A stretch of DNA of 64,000 bases from DYCT01 sp051875715 (GTDB taxonomy: Bacteria > Bacteroidota > Bacteroidia > Bacteroidales > Bacteroidaceae), in the NCBI GenBank assembly GCA_051875715.1, contig JBJEHD010000032.1, forward strand, positions 1 through 64,000, written 5' to 3'. Positions within the stretch are counted from its first letter, which is position 1. Each line of letters begins with the position of its first letter. The translations under genes and the position numbers were made by a program. Below are positions 41,001-49,616 of the stretch, piece by piece. A model generated the notes under the pieces. That model ran no database searches and was not told the origin of the DNA. It worked only from the letters and a program-made list of their open reading frames with translations.

Positions 41001-42072
41001 TTCCCACCCAGATGTTGTTTCGTCCGTCTTTCAAGATAGTCCGAACCGGGAAATTGTTGGTCGGCGCATACCGACGAGAATCTACCAAGGTGATAAAGTT
41101 GGTCTGATGGAAATCCTGGTAGACACCCTTCCCGTCGGTTCCTATCCACAGGATATCCTGCGAACCGGCACACAGCGAGAGCACGGACACCTCGCTGTCG
41201 AAGCAACGCCTTGTCCGGCCGTCCACCAGTTCGAAGCAACCGTTCGTCGTTCCCAGGAGGATGCGTCCATGGAAGTCGTATGCCGTGTTCAGCGTCCCTT
41301 CCGCCCGCCACGCTTGTCGGCGCACCGAAGGCCGGGCATCGTACACATTGATGTTCGCCAACCCGTCGGTTTGCTCCAGCCAGATGTTTTTATTGTGGTC
41401 GTAGTGCAGAGTCCCCTCCAAGTGTAGTTCGTGCATCAGCGTTGCCCGTCCGGACGGGTCCACCTCTATCTGCAGCAATCGTCCGCCGGCATCCTGCACC
41501 CACAGGTTGTTCCGTACGTCGAAAAACAGGTCCACCACCTGCAAGGGCTGGCCATATCCCTCCACCCGTACCGGGGCGAAAGTCTGTTCCGCTTTCCGGT
41601 AGAGGTAGAGTCCCCCTCCATGATATGAGGCGGCCACCTGCCCCCGTGCATTGACACTGCAGTAGAACGAATGTTCCTGATAGATGTACGTTTTCTGATA
41701 GTCCAGATAAAAATGGTCGAACCGCTCCGTCCGTTTGTTCAGCCGGTTGATGCCGTAGTCGGTCGTTACCCACAAATAGTCCGTCCCTTCTTCGTCGATG
41801 GACCGGATGATTTGATGAGACAGTCCCCACTCGTCCCAGTCGCAACGATACTGCGTGAAACCCGCGCCGTCATAGCGGTTCAACCCGTCCCACGTACCAA
41901 ACCAAAGGAAGCCTTCACAGTCTTGAAAGATGGTGTTGATGGCACTGTTGCTCAAACCGGCGTTGTTGTTCAGCCAATGATGGCCGGCCGACTGTCCCCA
42001 AGCCGGAAGGATGCCGACAAGAAAAACAGACAGCCACGCGCACAGGCGTTGTCGAATAAGGATGCGACACAT
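38068..42072 (-). CDS. Hybrid two-component system sensor/regulator
   Basis: 1334 aa single-chain system of the Bacteroides HTCS type. Signal peptide (1-26), periplasmic two-propeller sensor made of Reg_prop repeats (about 30-655; for example LWIGTDGKGVY, IWVGSKGGGL), a Y_Y_Y domain (about 690-770), one membrane helix WAWLLYLLAVLAGFGMFY (779-796), histidine kinase with His835 in NIAHEFSNS, N-box NLLSNAIKYT, receiver with Asp1130 and Lys1182, and a C-terminal AraC-type helix-turn-helix (about 1225-1330). The kinase H-box has EFSNS in place of the usual ELRTP. It is divergent from the GH130-SusC/D locus, which it probably activates on binding a breakdown oligosaccharide. Confidence 0.95.
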   Translation of the reverse strand: MCRILIRQRLCAWLSVFLVGILPAWGQSAGHHWLNNNAGLSNSAINTIFQDCEGFLWFGTWDGLNRYDGAGFTQYRCDWDEWGLSHQIIRSIDEEGTDYLWVTTDYGINRLNKRTERFDHFYLDYQKTYIYQEHSFYCSVNARGQVAASYHGGGLYLYRKAEQTFAPVRVEGYGQPLQVVDLFFDVRNNLWVQDAGGRLLQIEVDPSGRATLMHELHLEGTLHYDHNKNIWLEQTDGLANINVYDARPSVRRQAWRAEGTLNTAYDFHGRILLGTTNGCFELVDGRTRRCFDSEVSVLSLCAGSQDILWIGTDGKGVYQDFHQTNFITLVDSRRYAPTNNFPVRTILKDGRNNIWVGSKGGGLTCISYLGVPGMERCVNFDVGAGRTYNSVFALAAGPDCVWVGTDGMRLQYVDLETMQLKNLDLTDIQGGRNIGSVYSIVQTDSATLYVGTSGEGLFRLTIDADKRVTDIRQYKHSTAGDEGISGNVVYDICDDTDCLWIATRGGGLNRLDKRTGAFRVWKREPGHVHALCCNDIIALHRDSRSLLWIGTTDGLCVFNPAAKNEVEAFRTLDESAGLPNTNIHAILEDNDHHIWVSTSNGLAKVNPETSQVTAYYYEEGLQDNEFSDGAGFADAEGNELYFGGINGFNIVHPALIASKTFMPELRLKQARIDNAPYEVNDRRIQTGYQTGTIGLDFAVLDYMDNKKCQLAYRIDKQTWWLKGKEQTWVHIGNSRSVLLSELSPGTYTLYVKHTNAEQTWSEPTVFTLVITPPWWNRWWAWLLYLLAVLAGFGMFYQVKKSRLVMRHELEMEKQEKVKKEEIHQAKLRFFTNIAHEFSNSITLIYGAIEQVFMNENPDERIRRQLLVIRRNTERMHEQIQELMEFRRAETGYLAVRLSRVDIPELLQCTLDNFIDVADSKRIRLTCELQPGLTHWVTDRNMTEKIVFNLLSNAIKYTPAEGYIELKAQTTEAGALLLTCTNSGPGIPRENLQNIFNRFTILDNFESKLSEGLYTRNGIGLALCKDLAALMGGSIGVASEVGVQTSFSVELPDRALPEAPAEKPSAPDRPPMPTPALGQRRPTVLVVDDQEDIRQLIRSILEADYDVAEAADGVEALERTDYDVPHLVVADIVMPRMNGIDFVRELKQRKQTQYVPIIILSSRSAVESRVAVMETGADLFIGKPFHPRYLKAAVDRILQNTDRMKNFAESAQAYQERYGQQLISREDKAFVDRVVEAIGQNFGDENYNQDWLARDMAVSRVQLYRKMKQITQGTPGDFIRNYRLTQAERMLTQTDKTVAEIISECGFHNKAYFYRAFAARHDCSPKDYRARRSEA

Positions 42073-42098
42073 AGTTTTGTTTCAAGGTTACGTGGGAG

Positions 42099-42106
42099 CA
42101 AATATA
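42099..42106 (-). promoter_or_regulatory. Promoter -7 element of the hybrid sensor gene
   Basis: On the minus strand TATATTTG, a perfect match to TAnnTTTG, lies 27 bp before the start codon at 42072. Confidence 0.55.
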
Positions 42107-42237
42107 ACACATCTTCTCCCGATTTTGACATGAATACAGTTAGTTTTTTCATCACGGAAGGAAGATAGGAGGTAGAAAATCGTACAGGCGTACATTTCTG
42201 GAGGTATATGCCGGCACACCCCCTTCCTGGTCCGTTT

Positions 42238-42294
42238 TGTATACACTTGTCCGTCCGTCGCACGTTTGTATACTATCGTTTCAGACCTGTATAC
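42238..42294. promoter_or_regulatory. Three TGTATAC repeats, candidate activator sites
   Basis: TGTATAC occurs at 42238, 42267 and 42288 (spacings 29 and 21 bp), the first two preceded by GTTT or TTTT. GTATAC is self-complementary. About 150-200 bp upstream of the GH130 start, they are candidates for binding by the AraC-type domain of the adjacent hybrid sensor. Confidence 0.4.
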
Positions 42295-42445
42295 GCCCGT
42301 ATCAAATGCAAGAAAAACACCCCTGTGTACTATTTTGGAATCATAAGATACTCCTGTTTCGAATATTTCTTTCACATTTGCTTTCGGTTTGAGGCCCGTA
42401 CAGCCTCGTCCAACAAAGTTTGTTAACTCACTAAATCGTATTATT

Positions 42446-43492
42446 ATGGATATCGCAAAAAGAAATCCGCAGAATCCCATTTTAAGACCGTCGGATCTGC
42501 GTCCCGGCATTGAAGGGATGGAAATCGCCTGCCTGTTGAACCCCGGTGTGTTCCGCATGAACGGAAAGACATGGTTGCTGCTCCGCGTAGCCGAGCGTCC
42601 CAAACAAGTGGAAGGCAAAATCAGTTTCCCCGTATATAACGAAAAGGGCGCCATCGTGGTGTTGCACTTCGACATGGACGACCCCGACCTCGATGCCACC
42701 GACCCCCGCGTCATCGTCTACAAAGGCAACTACTACCTGACCACCATGTCGTATCTCCGTCTGGTATGCAGCGAAGACGGCGTACATTTCCACGAAGACC
42801 CTGCCTATCCCCCCATCTTCGGCAAGGGAGCCTTGGAATCGTTCGGCATCGAAGACTGCCGCGTAGCCACCATGGACGACGGCTATTTCCTGACGTTCAC
42901 CGAGGTTTCGCCCGTAGCCGTCGGCGTCGGCTTGATTGAGACCAAGGATTTCAAGGAGTACACCCGCCACGGCATGATTTTCCCGCCCCACAACAAGGAC
43001 TGCGCCGTTTGGGACCAGAAGGTGGGCGACATGTACTATGCCTTCCACCGGCCCAGCAGCCCCGAATTGGGCGGCAACTACATCTGGCTGGCCGAAAGCC
43101 CCGACCGCATCCACTGGGGCAAGCACCACTGCATCGCCACCACCCGTCCGGGCAAATGGGACAGCGTACGCGTAGGAGCCGGTGCCGCCCCCATCCGCAC
43201 CGAGAAGGGCTGGCTGGAGATCTACCACGGCGCCAACGCCGACAACCGCTACTGCCTGGGTGCCCTGCTGCTCGACCTCGACGATCCGACCCGCGTCATC
43301 GCCCGCAGCGAAGAACCCATCATGGAGCCGATTGCCGACTACGAGCAGACGGGATTCTTCGGAAACGTGGTCTTCACCAACGGCCAACTGGTGGACGGCG
43401 ACACGGTCCAGATTTACTACGGAGCCAGCGACGAGGTCATCTGCGAAGCCAAATTCTCCATCCAGGAAATCCTTCACAGTCTGCTGGGATAA
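42446..43492 (+). CDS. GH130 beta-mannoside phosphorylase or mannosidase
   Basis: 348 aa from the ATG at 42446. Five-bladed propeller enzyme acting on beta-linked mannosides by inversion. The family Asp is Asp137 in FGIEDCRVAT; TDPRVIVYKG, GMIFPPHNKDCA and LEIYHGAN are typical GH130 elements. No signal peptide, so it works in the cytoplasm. Members either use phosphate (Man-Glc, Man-GlcNAc, mannooligosaccharides) or hydrolyse beta-1,2-mannosides; which applies cannot be settled by eye. An MFS transporter gene follows after 28 bp, an arrangement known for Bacteroides GH130 phosphorylases, which suggests import of a small mannoside. Confidence 0.88.
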   Translation: MDIAKRNPQNPILRPSDLRPGIEGMEIACLLNPGVFRMNGKTWLLLRVAERPKQVEGKISFPVYNEKGAIVVLHFDMDDPDLDATDPRVIVYKGNYYLTTMSYLRLVCSEDGVHFHEDPAYPPIFGKGALESFGIEDCRVATMDDGYFLTFTEVSPVAVGVGLIETKDFKEYTRHGMIFPPHNKDCAVWDQKVGDMYYAFHRPSSPELGGNYIWLAESPDRIHWGKHHCIATTRPGKWDSVRVGAGAAPIRTEKGWLEIYHGANADNRYCLGALLLDLDDPTRVIARSEEPIMEPIADYEQTGFFGNVVFTNGQLVDGDTVQIYYGASDEVICEAKFSIQEILHSLLG

Positions 43493-43520
43493 ATCCATCC
43501 GACAAAAAAACATCCCGCTT

Positions 43521-44777
43521 ATGTTTGATAAACTGCTGACTGAATATCGCGTGTTCCGGGCATGTCCGCGAAACATGCGCGTGTTGCTCATCACCAACAT
43601 GCTCTACGCCTTGGTGCTCCCCATCGTGGAAATCTTTGTCGGAGCATACATCATGCGCAGTTGCGGCAAACCGGTCTATGTGGCTCTCTACCAACTGGCC
43701 ATGTATGCAGGCATCGTTTTCACCTCGGTCATCAACGGCTGGCTGCTGAAGACGTTCAAGGTGGCCCACCTCTACTGCATCGGCATCCTGTTCTCCGCCG
43801 TATCCATGGTGGGCATGATGATGCTGGAGCAGTTGGGCATCGCCGAACTGCTGGTCATCGGCTTCGTCATGGGTGCCGCCTCCGGTTTCTTCTGGACCAA
43901 CCGCTACCTCATCACGCTCAACTCCACCAACGACGACAACCGCAACTATTTCTTCGGTCTGGAAAGCCTCGGCTTCACCGTCGGACAAATCGTGGTGCCG
44001 CTGCTTGTAGGAGCCTTGATTGCCCATCTGCAAGGTGAGGTGCTCTTCGGCTGGACCATCGACGCCACCGCCGCCTACCGCATCGTGACCCTCGTAGCCA
44101 CCGTCGTCGCCCTGCTGGCCTGCGCCAACATTCTGCGCGGTACCTACGAGAATCCGGCCTCGAAGCGTTTCCTCTATGCCAAGTTCGACGCATTGTGGAA
44201 CAAACTGCTGGCTTTGGCCACGCTGAAAGGCATGGTACAAGGCTTCCTGGTGACGGCTCCCGCCATCCTCGTCATGAAACTGGTAGGCGAGGAAGGCACG
44301 CTGGGCCTCATCCAGAGCATCAGCGGAGGCATCACGGCCATCCTGGTGTACGTGTTGGGACGCGTCACCAAACCCAAACACCGCATCATCGTCTTTTCAA
44401 TAGGTCTCTTTATATTTTTCATCGGAACCGTGGTCAACGGCGTGCTCTATTCGGCCGTAGGTGTCATCATCTTCGTGCTCTGCAAGGTCATCTTCCAGCC
44501 GCTGCACGACTTGGCTTACTTCCCCATCATGATGCGTGTGATCGATGTCGTCTCGAAGAAGGAAAAGCGCAACGAATACGCCTACATCCTCAGCCACGAA
44601 ATCGGGCTGTTCGTAGGCCGCGCCTTCGGTCTCGTCCTGTTCCTGATGCTGGCCTTCGGATTGTCGGAGGACTTCGCCTTGAAATACGCGCTCCCCATCG
44701 TGGGTGGTCTGCAACTGCTCTCGCTACCATTGGCCAAACATATCATCAAAACTTGCCACACGTATGAAAACAAATAA
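43521..44777 (+). CDS. MFS transporter
   Basis: 418 aa with about twelve hydrophobic segments, for example ITNMLYALVLPIVEIFVGAYIM (24-45) and RIIVFSIGLFIFFIGTVVNGVLYSAVGVII-type helices. The cytoplasmic loop between helices 6 and 7 (about 205-235) is basic. It probably brings a mannoside or other product of the locus across the inner membrane to the GH130 enzyme. The stop overlaps the start of the next gene by 14 bp. Confidence 0.85.
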   Translation: MFDKLLTEYRVFRACPRNMRVLLITNMLYALVLPIVEIFVGAYIMRSCGKPVYVALYQLAMYAGIVFTSVINGWLLKTFKVAHLYCIGILFSAVSMVGMMMLEQLGIAELLVIGFVMGAASGFFWTNRYLITLNSTNDDNRNYFFGLESLGFTVGQIVVPLLVGALIAHLQGEVLFGWTIDATAAYRIVTLVATVVALLACANILRGTYENPASKRFLYAKFDALWNKLLALATLKGMVQGFLVTAPAILVMKLVGEEGTLGLIQSISGGITAILVYVLGRVTKPKHRIIVFSIGLFIFFIGTVVNGVLYSAVGVIIFVLCKVIFQPLHDLAYFPIMMRVIDVVSKKEKRNEYAYILSHEIGLFVGRAFGLVLFLMLAFGLSEDFALKYALPIVGGLQLLSLPLAKHIIKTCHTYENK

Positions 44778-46509
44778 CCTGAAACACCTTTGCGGCGCCG
44801 CCCTTCTCGGAGGATTCGCCGCCCTGGCCGCCGGATGCCAGGAACAACCACTCGGCACCCCGGTGGCACAAACAGCCATCGACCGCATCGAACTGATGCC
44901 GGCCATCCCCCAACCCTACAAGATGCTGGACTGGGCCCAGAAGGCCAAGGACTTCGATGCCTATGCGTTCAACGAAGAAACCCGCATCGGCGGAAACCCG
45001 CTGCTGTGGTATGACAACAGCCGCCGCAACATCGACCAGGAGACCTTCGGCCTCTATACGGCCATCAACGACTGCCGCCAAGGTCCCTCAAACAACGGAG
45101 GCGAGTTCCACGAAAGCCTGAACACCCTGGCCGCCCTGCTGGGCGGATCGCTGATGGGCATCGACAAGACCCAGCAGAACGGACGCAACTACGTAAAAAT
45201 GGCCCAGAACTACTTCAACTCGGACAACGGTTGGAACATCATCATGAACAACACCTGCCCGAAGGTGGCCATGCTGGGAGGCGGCTACGGACGCGACTGG
45301 TGGTACGACGTGTTCCCCAACGTGCTCTACTACGCCCTCTGCGACCTCTACCCGGACGTGGAAGGAGCCGAACAAATCCAGCGCACCATTGCCGAACAGT
45401 TCTGCAAGGCCGACTCGGTGCTGAACGGCTGTTACGACTATTCCTACTTCGACTACAGCCAGATGCGCGGCGTGGTCAACTGGATTCCACTTCAGCAGGA
45501 TGCTGCCGGTGGCCATGCCTGGGTGCTCTATGCCGCCTACAAGAAGTTCGGCGACCCGCGCTACCTGGCCCATGCCAAATCGGCCCTCGACGCCCTCTTC
45601 GCCCAAAAGGAGAGCCGCTTCTATGAGATTCTGCTGCCGATGAGCGCCATCGTGGCCGCCCGCATGAACGCCGAGCAGGGCACCGACTACGATGTGAAAC
45701 GCATCATCGACTGGACCTTCGACGGCTGCACCGACAAGAACGCCCGCTACGGCTGGGGCGTCATAGCCGAACGCTGGGGCGACTACGACGTACACGGACT
45801 GCAAGGCAGCATCACCGACGGAGGGGGCTATGCCTTCTTCATGAACTCGGTGAAACTGGCCTGGCCGCTCGTCCCGATGGTGAAATACGAACCGCAATAC
45901 GCCCGTGCCATCGGCCGCTGGATGGTGAACCTGGCCAACGCCTGCCGCCTGTTCTATCCCACCGAGATAGACGAACGACACCAGTGGCTGCCCGAGATGC
46001 GCGACCTGACGAACGGGAACATCGCCTACGAAGGCCTGCGCAAGGCCGACGACTACGGCAAGGAATCGCTCAAGGGTGTTTCGCCCGTGGCCATCGGCGA
46101 CGGACCGAAATGGAACGAGAACAACCCGCCCGAGAGCATGTTCAGCGTATATAGCACCTCGCCGGTAGGCTTCCTCGGAGCCATGGTACACACCACCGAC
46201 GTAGAAGCCATCCTGCAAATCGACTGCAACACCACCGACTTCTATGCCGAACGGCCCTTCCCGACGTACCTTTATTACAATCCCTATACAACGGACAAGA
46301 CCGTGACCTACACCGCTGCGGAAACGGGCGAAGACTTGTTCGACATCGTTTCGAAACGATACATGGCCCGCAGTGCGGCCGGCAAGACGCAGCTGACGCT
46401 GCCGGCCGACCAGGCCTGCGTGGTCGTAGTCCTACCGGCAGGCACACGCCTCCACTGCGAAGGCGAACAAATCCTGACGGACGAGAATCAACCCTTAAAC
46501 TTTCAATAA
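44764..46509 (+). CDS. Lipoprotein of an unassigned toroid-like family (copy 1)
   Basis: 581 aa from the ATG at 44764. Signal peptide ends AALAAGCQE (lipid Cys). The rest has many amphipathic helices with Trp/Tyr-rich loops: IPQPYKMLDWAQKAKDF, GYGRDWWYDVFPNVLYY, GGHAWVLYAAYKKFGDPRY, ERWGDYDVHGLQGS and RWMVNLANACRLFYP. This recalls alpha/alpha-toroid glycoside hydrolases and lyases, but I do not recognise the family. The gene at 52318 is a clear paralog sharing these blocks in order. Conserved acidic residues in the D-W-W-Y-D and W-G-D-Y-D blocks are candidate catalytic sites. Confidence 0.75.
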   Translation: MKTNNLKHLCGAALLGGFAALAAGCQEQPLGTPVAQTAIDRIELMPAIPQPYKMLDWAQKAKDFDAYAFNEETRIGGNPLLWYDNSRRNIDQETFGLYTAINDCRQGPSNNGGEFHESLNTLAALLGGSLMGIDKTQQNGRNYVKMAQNYFNSDNGWNIIMNNTCPKVAMLGGGYGRDWWYDVFPNVLYYALCDLYPDVEGAEQIQRTIAEQFCKADSVLNGCYDYSYFDYSQMRGVVNWIPLQQDAAGGHAWVLYAAYKKFGDPRYLAHAKSALDALFAQKESRFYEILLPMSAIVAARMNAEQGTDYDVKRIIDWTFDGCTDKNARYGWGVIAERWGDYDVHGLQGSITDGGGYAFFMNSVKLAWPLVPMVKYEPQYARAIGRWMVNLANACRLFYPTEIDERHQWLPEMRDLTNGNIAYEGLRKADDYGKESLKGVSPVAIGDGPKWNENNPPESMFSVYSTSPVGFLGAMVHTTDVEAILQIDCNTTDFYAERPFPTYLYYNPYTTDKTVTYTAAETGEDLFDIVSKRYMARSAAGKTQLTLPADQACVVVVLPAGTRLHCEGEQILTDENQPLNFQ

Positions 46510-46540
46510 ACCATGAATGCAATGACGAAAAAAATTAGGC

Positions 46541-49500
46541 ATGATGCTGTGCGCCTTGCTCCTCTCCGTAGCGGGATGGGCACAGACGAACGGCAACCTG
46601 ACCGGACAGGTCAGAGACACGCAGGGCGAACCCATGATTGGCGTCAACGTGCTGGTGAAGGGAACGACCAACGGTACCATCACCGACTTCGACGGCAACT
46701 TCGCCTTGACGGGCGTGGCAGACCGGGCCACTCTGGTCGTTTCCTACATCGGCTATAAAACCAAAGAGGTGTCGGCGGCCGGCAAGGCCAACCTGATCAT
46801 CACCCTGAGCGAAGACACCGAAACCCTGGACGAAGTGGTGGTGGTAGGCTACACCTCGATGAAGAAACAAGACGTGCTGGGAGCCGTGTCGAAGGTCGGC
46901 ACGAAAGAACTGACGGCCACCCCGATTGCCTCGGCCGAACAAGCCCTCCAGGGCCGCATCGCCGGCGTACAGGTATCGGCTGCCACCGGAGCTCCGGGTG
47001 CCGACATCTCGGTGCGCGTACGTGGCGTGGGCTCCATCTATTCGGACAACGCTCCGCTCTACATCGTGGACGGCATCCCCTCGGCAGAAGGCTTGAACAA
47101 CATCTCGCCCAACGACATCGAAAACGTCACCGTGCTGAAGGATGCCTCGTCGGCCGCCATCTACGGTTCGCGTGCCACGAACGGCGTCGTCCTCATCACG
47201 ACCAAGCAAGGAAAATCGGGCAAAGCCAAAATCTCGTATAACGGTACGGTGGGCCTGCAGCAGGCGGCCAACCTGGTGGAAATGGCCAATACGCAAGAAT
47301 ATGTCAGCATCTACAACGAGGCCACCAAAGCCGACAACATCGGCACCAGCATCCAGCGCAGCTACATCACGGACGACATGCTGGCCGGACTGGCCGACGT
47401 GGACCACGTGAGCGAAATATTCCGCACGGCCATGATGCACAGCCACGAACTGTCGGTCAGCGGCGGAAACGACCAGACCAACTACCTGGTGTCGGGCTCG
47501 TACTACTCGCAAGACGGTATCATCCGCAACAGCGGCTACGAGCGCGGAACGTTGCGTGCCAACCTGACCACAAAGGCCAAGGACTGGATGAACCTGGGCT
47601 TCAACATGAGCGGAAGCGTGGCCAACACGCGGTCGGTTTCCGACTCGGGCGACGGCTATGGCAACGACCAGGGCGGCAGCGTGGTGCGCTACGCCATGTT
47701 CCGCAACCCGGCCATCCCCGTGCGCGACGCAAACGGCAACTACATCGACAAGCCGAGCACCTACTTCGGCAACGCCATCTACGACACCTTCTTCGGCGAC
47801 GGTTACAACCCCGTGGGCCTGGCCGAATACACCGACCGCAACAAGAACAACAAGACCTTGTTCGCCAAGGTGAACGCCCGGTTCCTGTTGCCGCGCGACT
47901 TCAGCGTGAACACCAACTTCGGTATCGACTACCGCCACACGGAGCAAAAAATCTACAACAAGGCCTGGGGCGACAACCTGCGCATCAACAACCCGAACAG
48001 CCTGAACCTGACCAACGAAGAGGGCATGAACTGGACCTTCAACGCCACGCTGAACTACAACCACACCTTCGGCGAAGCACACAAGCTGAGCGCACTGGCC
48101 GGCTTCGAAGCCATCCGCGAGACGGGCAAGACGCTGACGGAGTCGGATCAGGACTTCTCCATTTGGGACAAAGACCTGATCTACATCGGCAACGGCGGCG
48201 GCAATAAGGTGTCCGACCAAAGCGAATGGGCTGCCACGCTGGCCTCGTTCTTCGTACAGGCCAACTACGACTACAAGAACCGCTACTACATCAGCGCCAC
48301 CCTACGCGAGGACGGCACGTCGCGCTTCATCGGCGACAACCGCTGGGGTACGTTCTACTCCGTATCGGGCGGATGGAACATCGGAGGCGAAGCCTTCATG
48401 GCCGACCAGGAAGTGTTCCACCAGCTGAAGCTGCGGGCCGGCTACGGTGCCATCGGCAACCAGAACGTGGGACTCTATGCCTACTCCGACCGCTACAGCC
48501 CCAACTACAACTACCCCTTCGGCGGAACAGCCGCACTGGGCTACGCACAGTCGCAACTGGGCAACGAGAACCTGAAATGGGAAACCAGCCGCCAGTTCAA
48601 CGTCGGCCTCGACATGGAATTCCTGAGAGGAGCCCTGGGCTTCTCGGTGGACTTCTACAACAAAATCACCGACAACATGCTGATGCAGGCGCCGTATCCT
48701 CCCTCGATTGGCAACGCCTCGTCGCCCTGGATCAACAGCGGCAAGGTGCTGAACCGTGGTGTCGACATCGAGGCGGTCTACCACCACACCTTCAAGGACG
48801 GACGGTTCGACATCGCCCTGAACGGCGGCTACCTCTACAACGAGGTGCTCGAGATTGAAGCACCCATCGTGGGCGGACGCGTCGACAACGGGGTCTATGC
48901 CACCCGTACGGAAAAAGGCTACCCCGTAGGTTCGTTCTTCATGTACGAGATGGACGGCATCTTCCAGGACGAATACGAAATCATCACCTCCGCCTACCAG
49001 GGTGCCGACATCAAGCCGGGCGACGTCCGCTTCAAAGATAACTACAAGGACGGTGTCATCGACTCGAAAGACCGCAAGCACGTGGGCAGCTCCATCCCGA
49101 AATTCACGTTGGGTCTGAACCTCAGCGCCGAATGGAAGGGATTCGACATCAGCGCCTTCTTCCAGGGAGCCTACGGCCACAAAATCTACAACCAGATTCT
49201 GACCGACAGCGAAGGCTTCTACCGTGGCTTCGACGTGACCAAGCGCTACTACGACAACCACTGGACCGAGGCCAACCCCAGCAACGAGTATCCGCGCGCC
49301 AGCTGGAAGGCCAAGTCGAACAACGCACGCGTGTCGACCCGCTTCCTCGAGAACGCTTCGTACACCCGCTTGAAGAACCTGCAGTTGGGCTACACCTTCC
49401 GCCGCTCGCAATGGAAGATCGACCGTCTGCGCCTGTACGTGGCAGCCACCAACCTGTTCACCCTCACGCCGTACAGCGGCTTCGACCCGGAAATGACCGT

Positions 49501-49603
49501 CAGCGCCAACTCGTCGAGCGAAGGCGACCGCGCCAACGGCATCGACTGGGGTACCTACCCGACCTGCCGCACGTACACCTTCGGAGTCAACTTAACATTC
49601 TAA
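46541..49603 (+). CDS. SusC-like TonB-dependent outer membrane receptor
   Basis: 1020 aa from the ATG at 46541. Carboxypeptidase-regulatory-like domain (GQVRDTQGEPMIGVNVLVKG, about 25-95), TonB-box region with LDEVVVVGY, plug with GVQVSAATGAPGADISVRVRG and VLKDASSAAIYGSRATNGVV, then a 22-strand barrel. It imports oligosaccharides with the SusD partner 13 bp downstream. Oddity: this start lacks the basic n-region of the signal peptide; an ATG at 46522 would supply MTKK but is out of frame by one A in a run of seven (46528-46534). Confidence 0.93.
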   Translation: MMLCALLLSVAGWAQTNGNLTGQVRDTQGEPMIGVNVLVKGTTNGTITDFDGNFALTGVADRATLVVSYIGYKTKEVSAAGKANLIITLSEDTETLDEVVVVGYTSMKKQDVLGAVSKVGTKELTATPIASAEQALQGRIAGVQVSAATGAPGADISVRVRGVGSIYSDNAPLYIVDGIPSAEGLNNISPNDIENVTVLKDASSAAIYGSRATNGVVLITTKQGKSGKAKISYNGTVGLQQAANLVEMANTQEYVSIYNEATKADNIGTSIQRSYITDDMLAGLADVDHVSEIFRTAMMHSHELSVSGGNDQTNYLVSGSYYSQDGIIRNSGYERGTLRANLTTKAKDWMNLGFNMSGSVANTRSVSDSGDGYGNDQGGSVVRYAMFRNPAIPVRDANGNYIDKPSTYFGNAIYDTFFGDGYNPVGLAEYTDRNKNNKTLFAKVNARFLLPRDFSVNTNFGIDYRHTEQKIYNKAWGDNLRINNPNSLNLTNEEGMNWTFNATLNYNHTFGEAHKLSALAGFEAIRETGKTLTESDQDFSIWDKDLIYIGNGGGNKVSDQSEWAATLASFFVQANYDYKNRYYISATLREDGTSRFIGDNRWGTFYSVSGGWNIGGEAFMADQEVFHQLKLRAGYGAIGNQNVGLYAYSDRYSPNYNYPFGGTAALGYAQSQLGNENLKWETSRQFNVGLDMEFLRGALGFSVDFYNKITDNMLMQAPYPPSIGNASSPWINSGKVLNRGVDIEAVYHHTFKDGRFDIALNGGYLYNEVLEIEAPIVGGRVDNGVYATRTEKGYPVGSFFMYEMDGIFQDEYEIITSAYQGADIKPGDVRFKDNYKDGVIDSKDRKHVGSSIPKFTLGLNLSAEWKGFDISAFFQGAYGHKIYNQILTDSEGFYRGFDVTKRYYDNHWTEANPSNEYPRASWKAKSNNARVSTRFLENASYTRLKNLQLGYTFRRSQWKIDRLRLYVAATNLFTLTPYSGFDPEMTVSANSSSEGDRANGIDWGTYPTCRTYTFGVNLTF

Positions 49604-49616
49604 AACCAGTAGAACC

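Larger units (their letters stand above)
42073..42445. other. 373-bp divergent regulatory region of the utilisation locus
   Basis: Between the hybrid sensor and GH130 genes. It has the sensor promoter at 42099-42106, GTATAC-containing repeats at 42238-42294, and an AT-rich stretch before GH130. No clear TAnnTTTG element was found for the GH130 side, consistent with an activated promoter. No coding frame is convincing. Confidence 0.6.

Noticed and set aside
38041..41427. 1128-codon open frame on the plus strand opposite the hybrid sensor gene
   Set aside because: It is antisense to a gene with clear domains throughout, has a His/Arg/Gln-rich composition typical of mirror frames in GC-rich DNA, and no family pattern.
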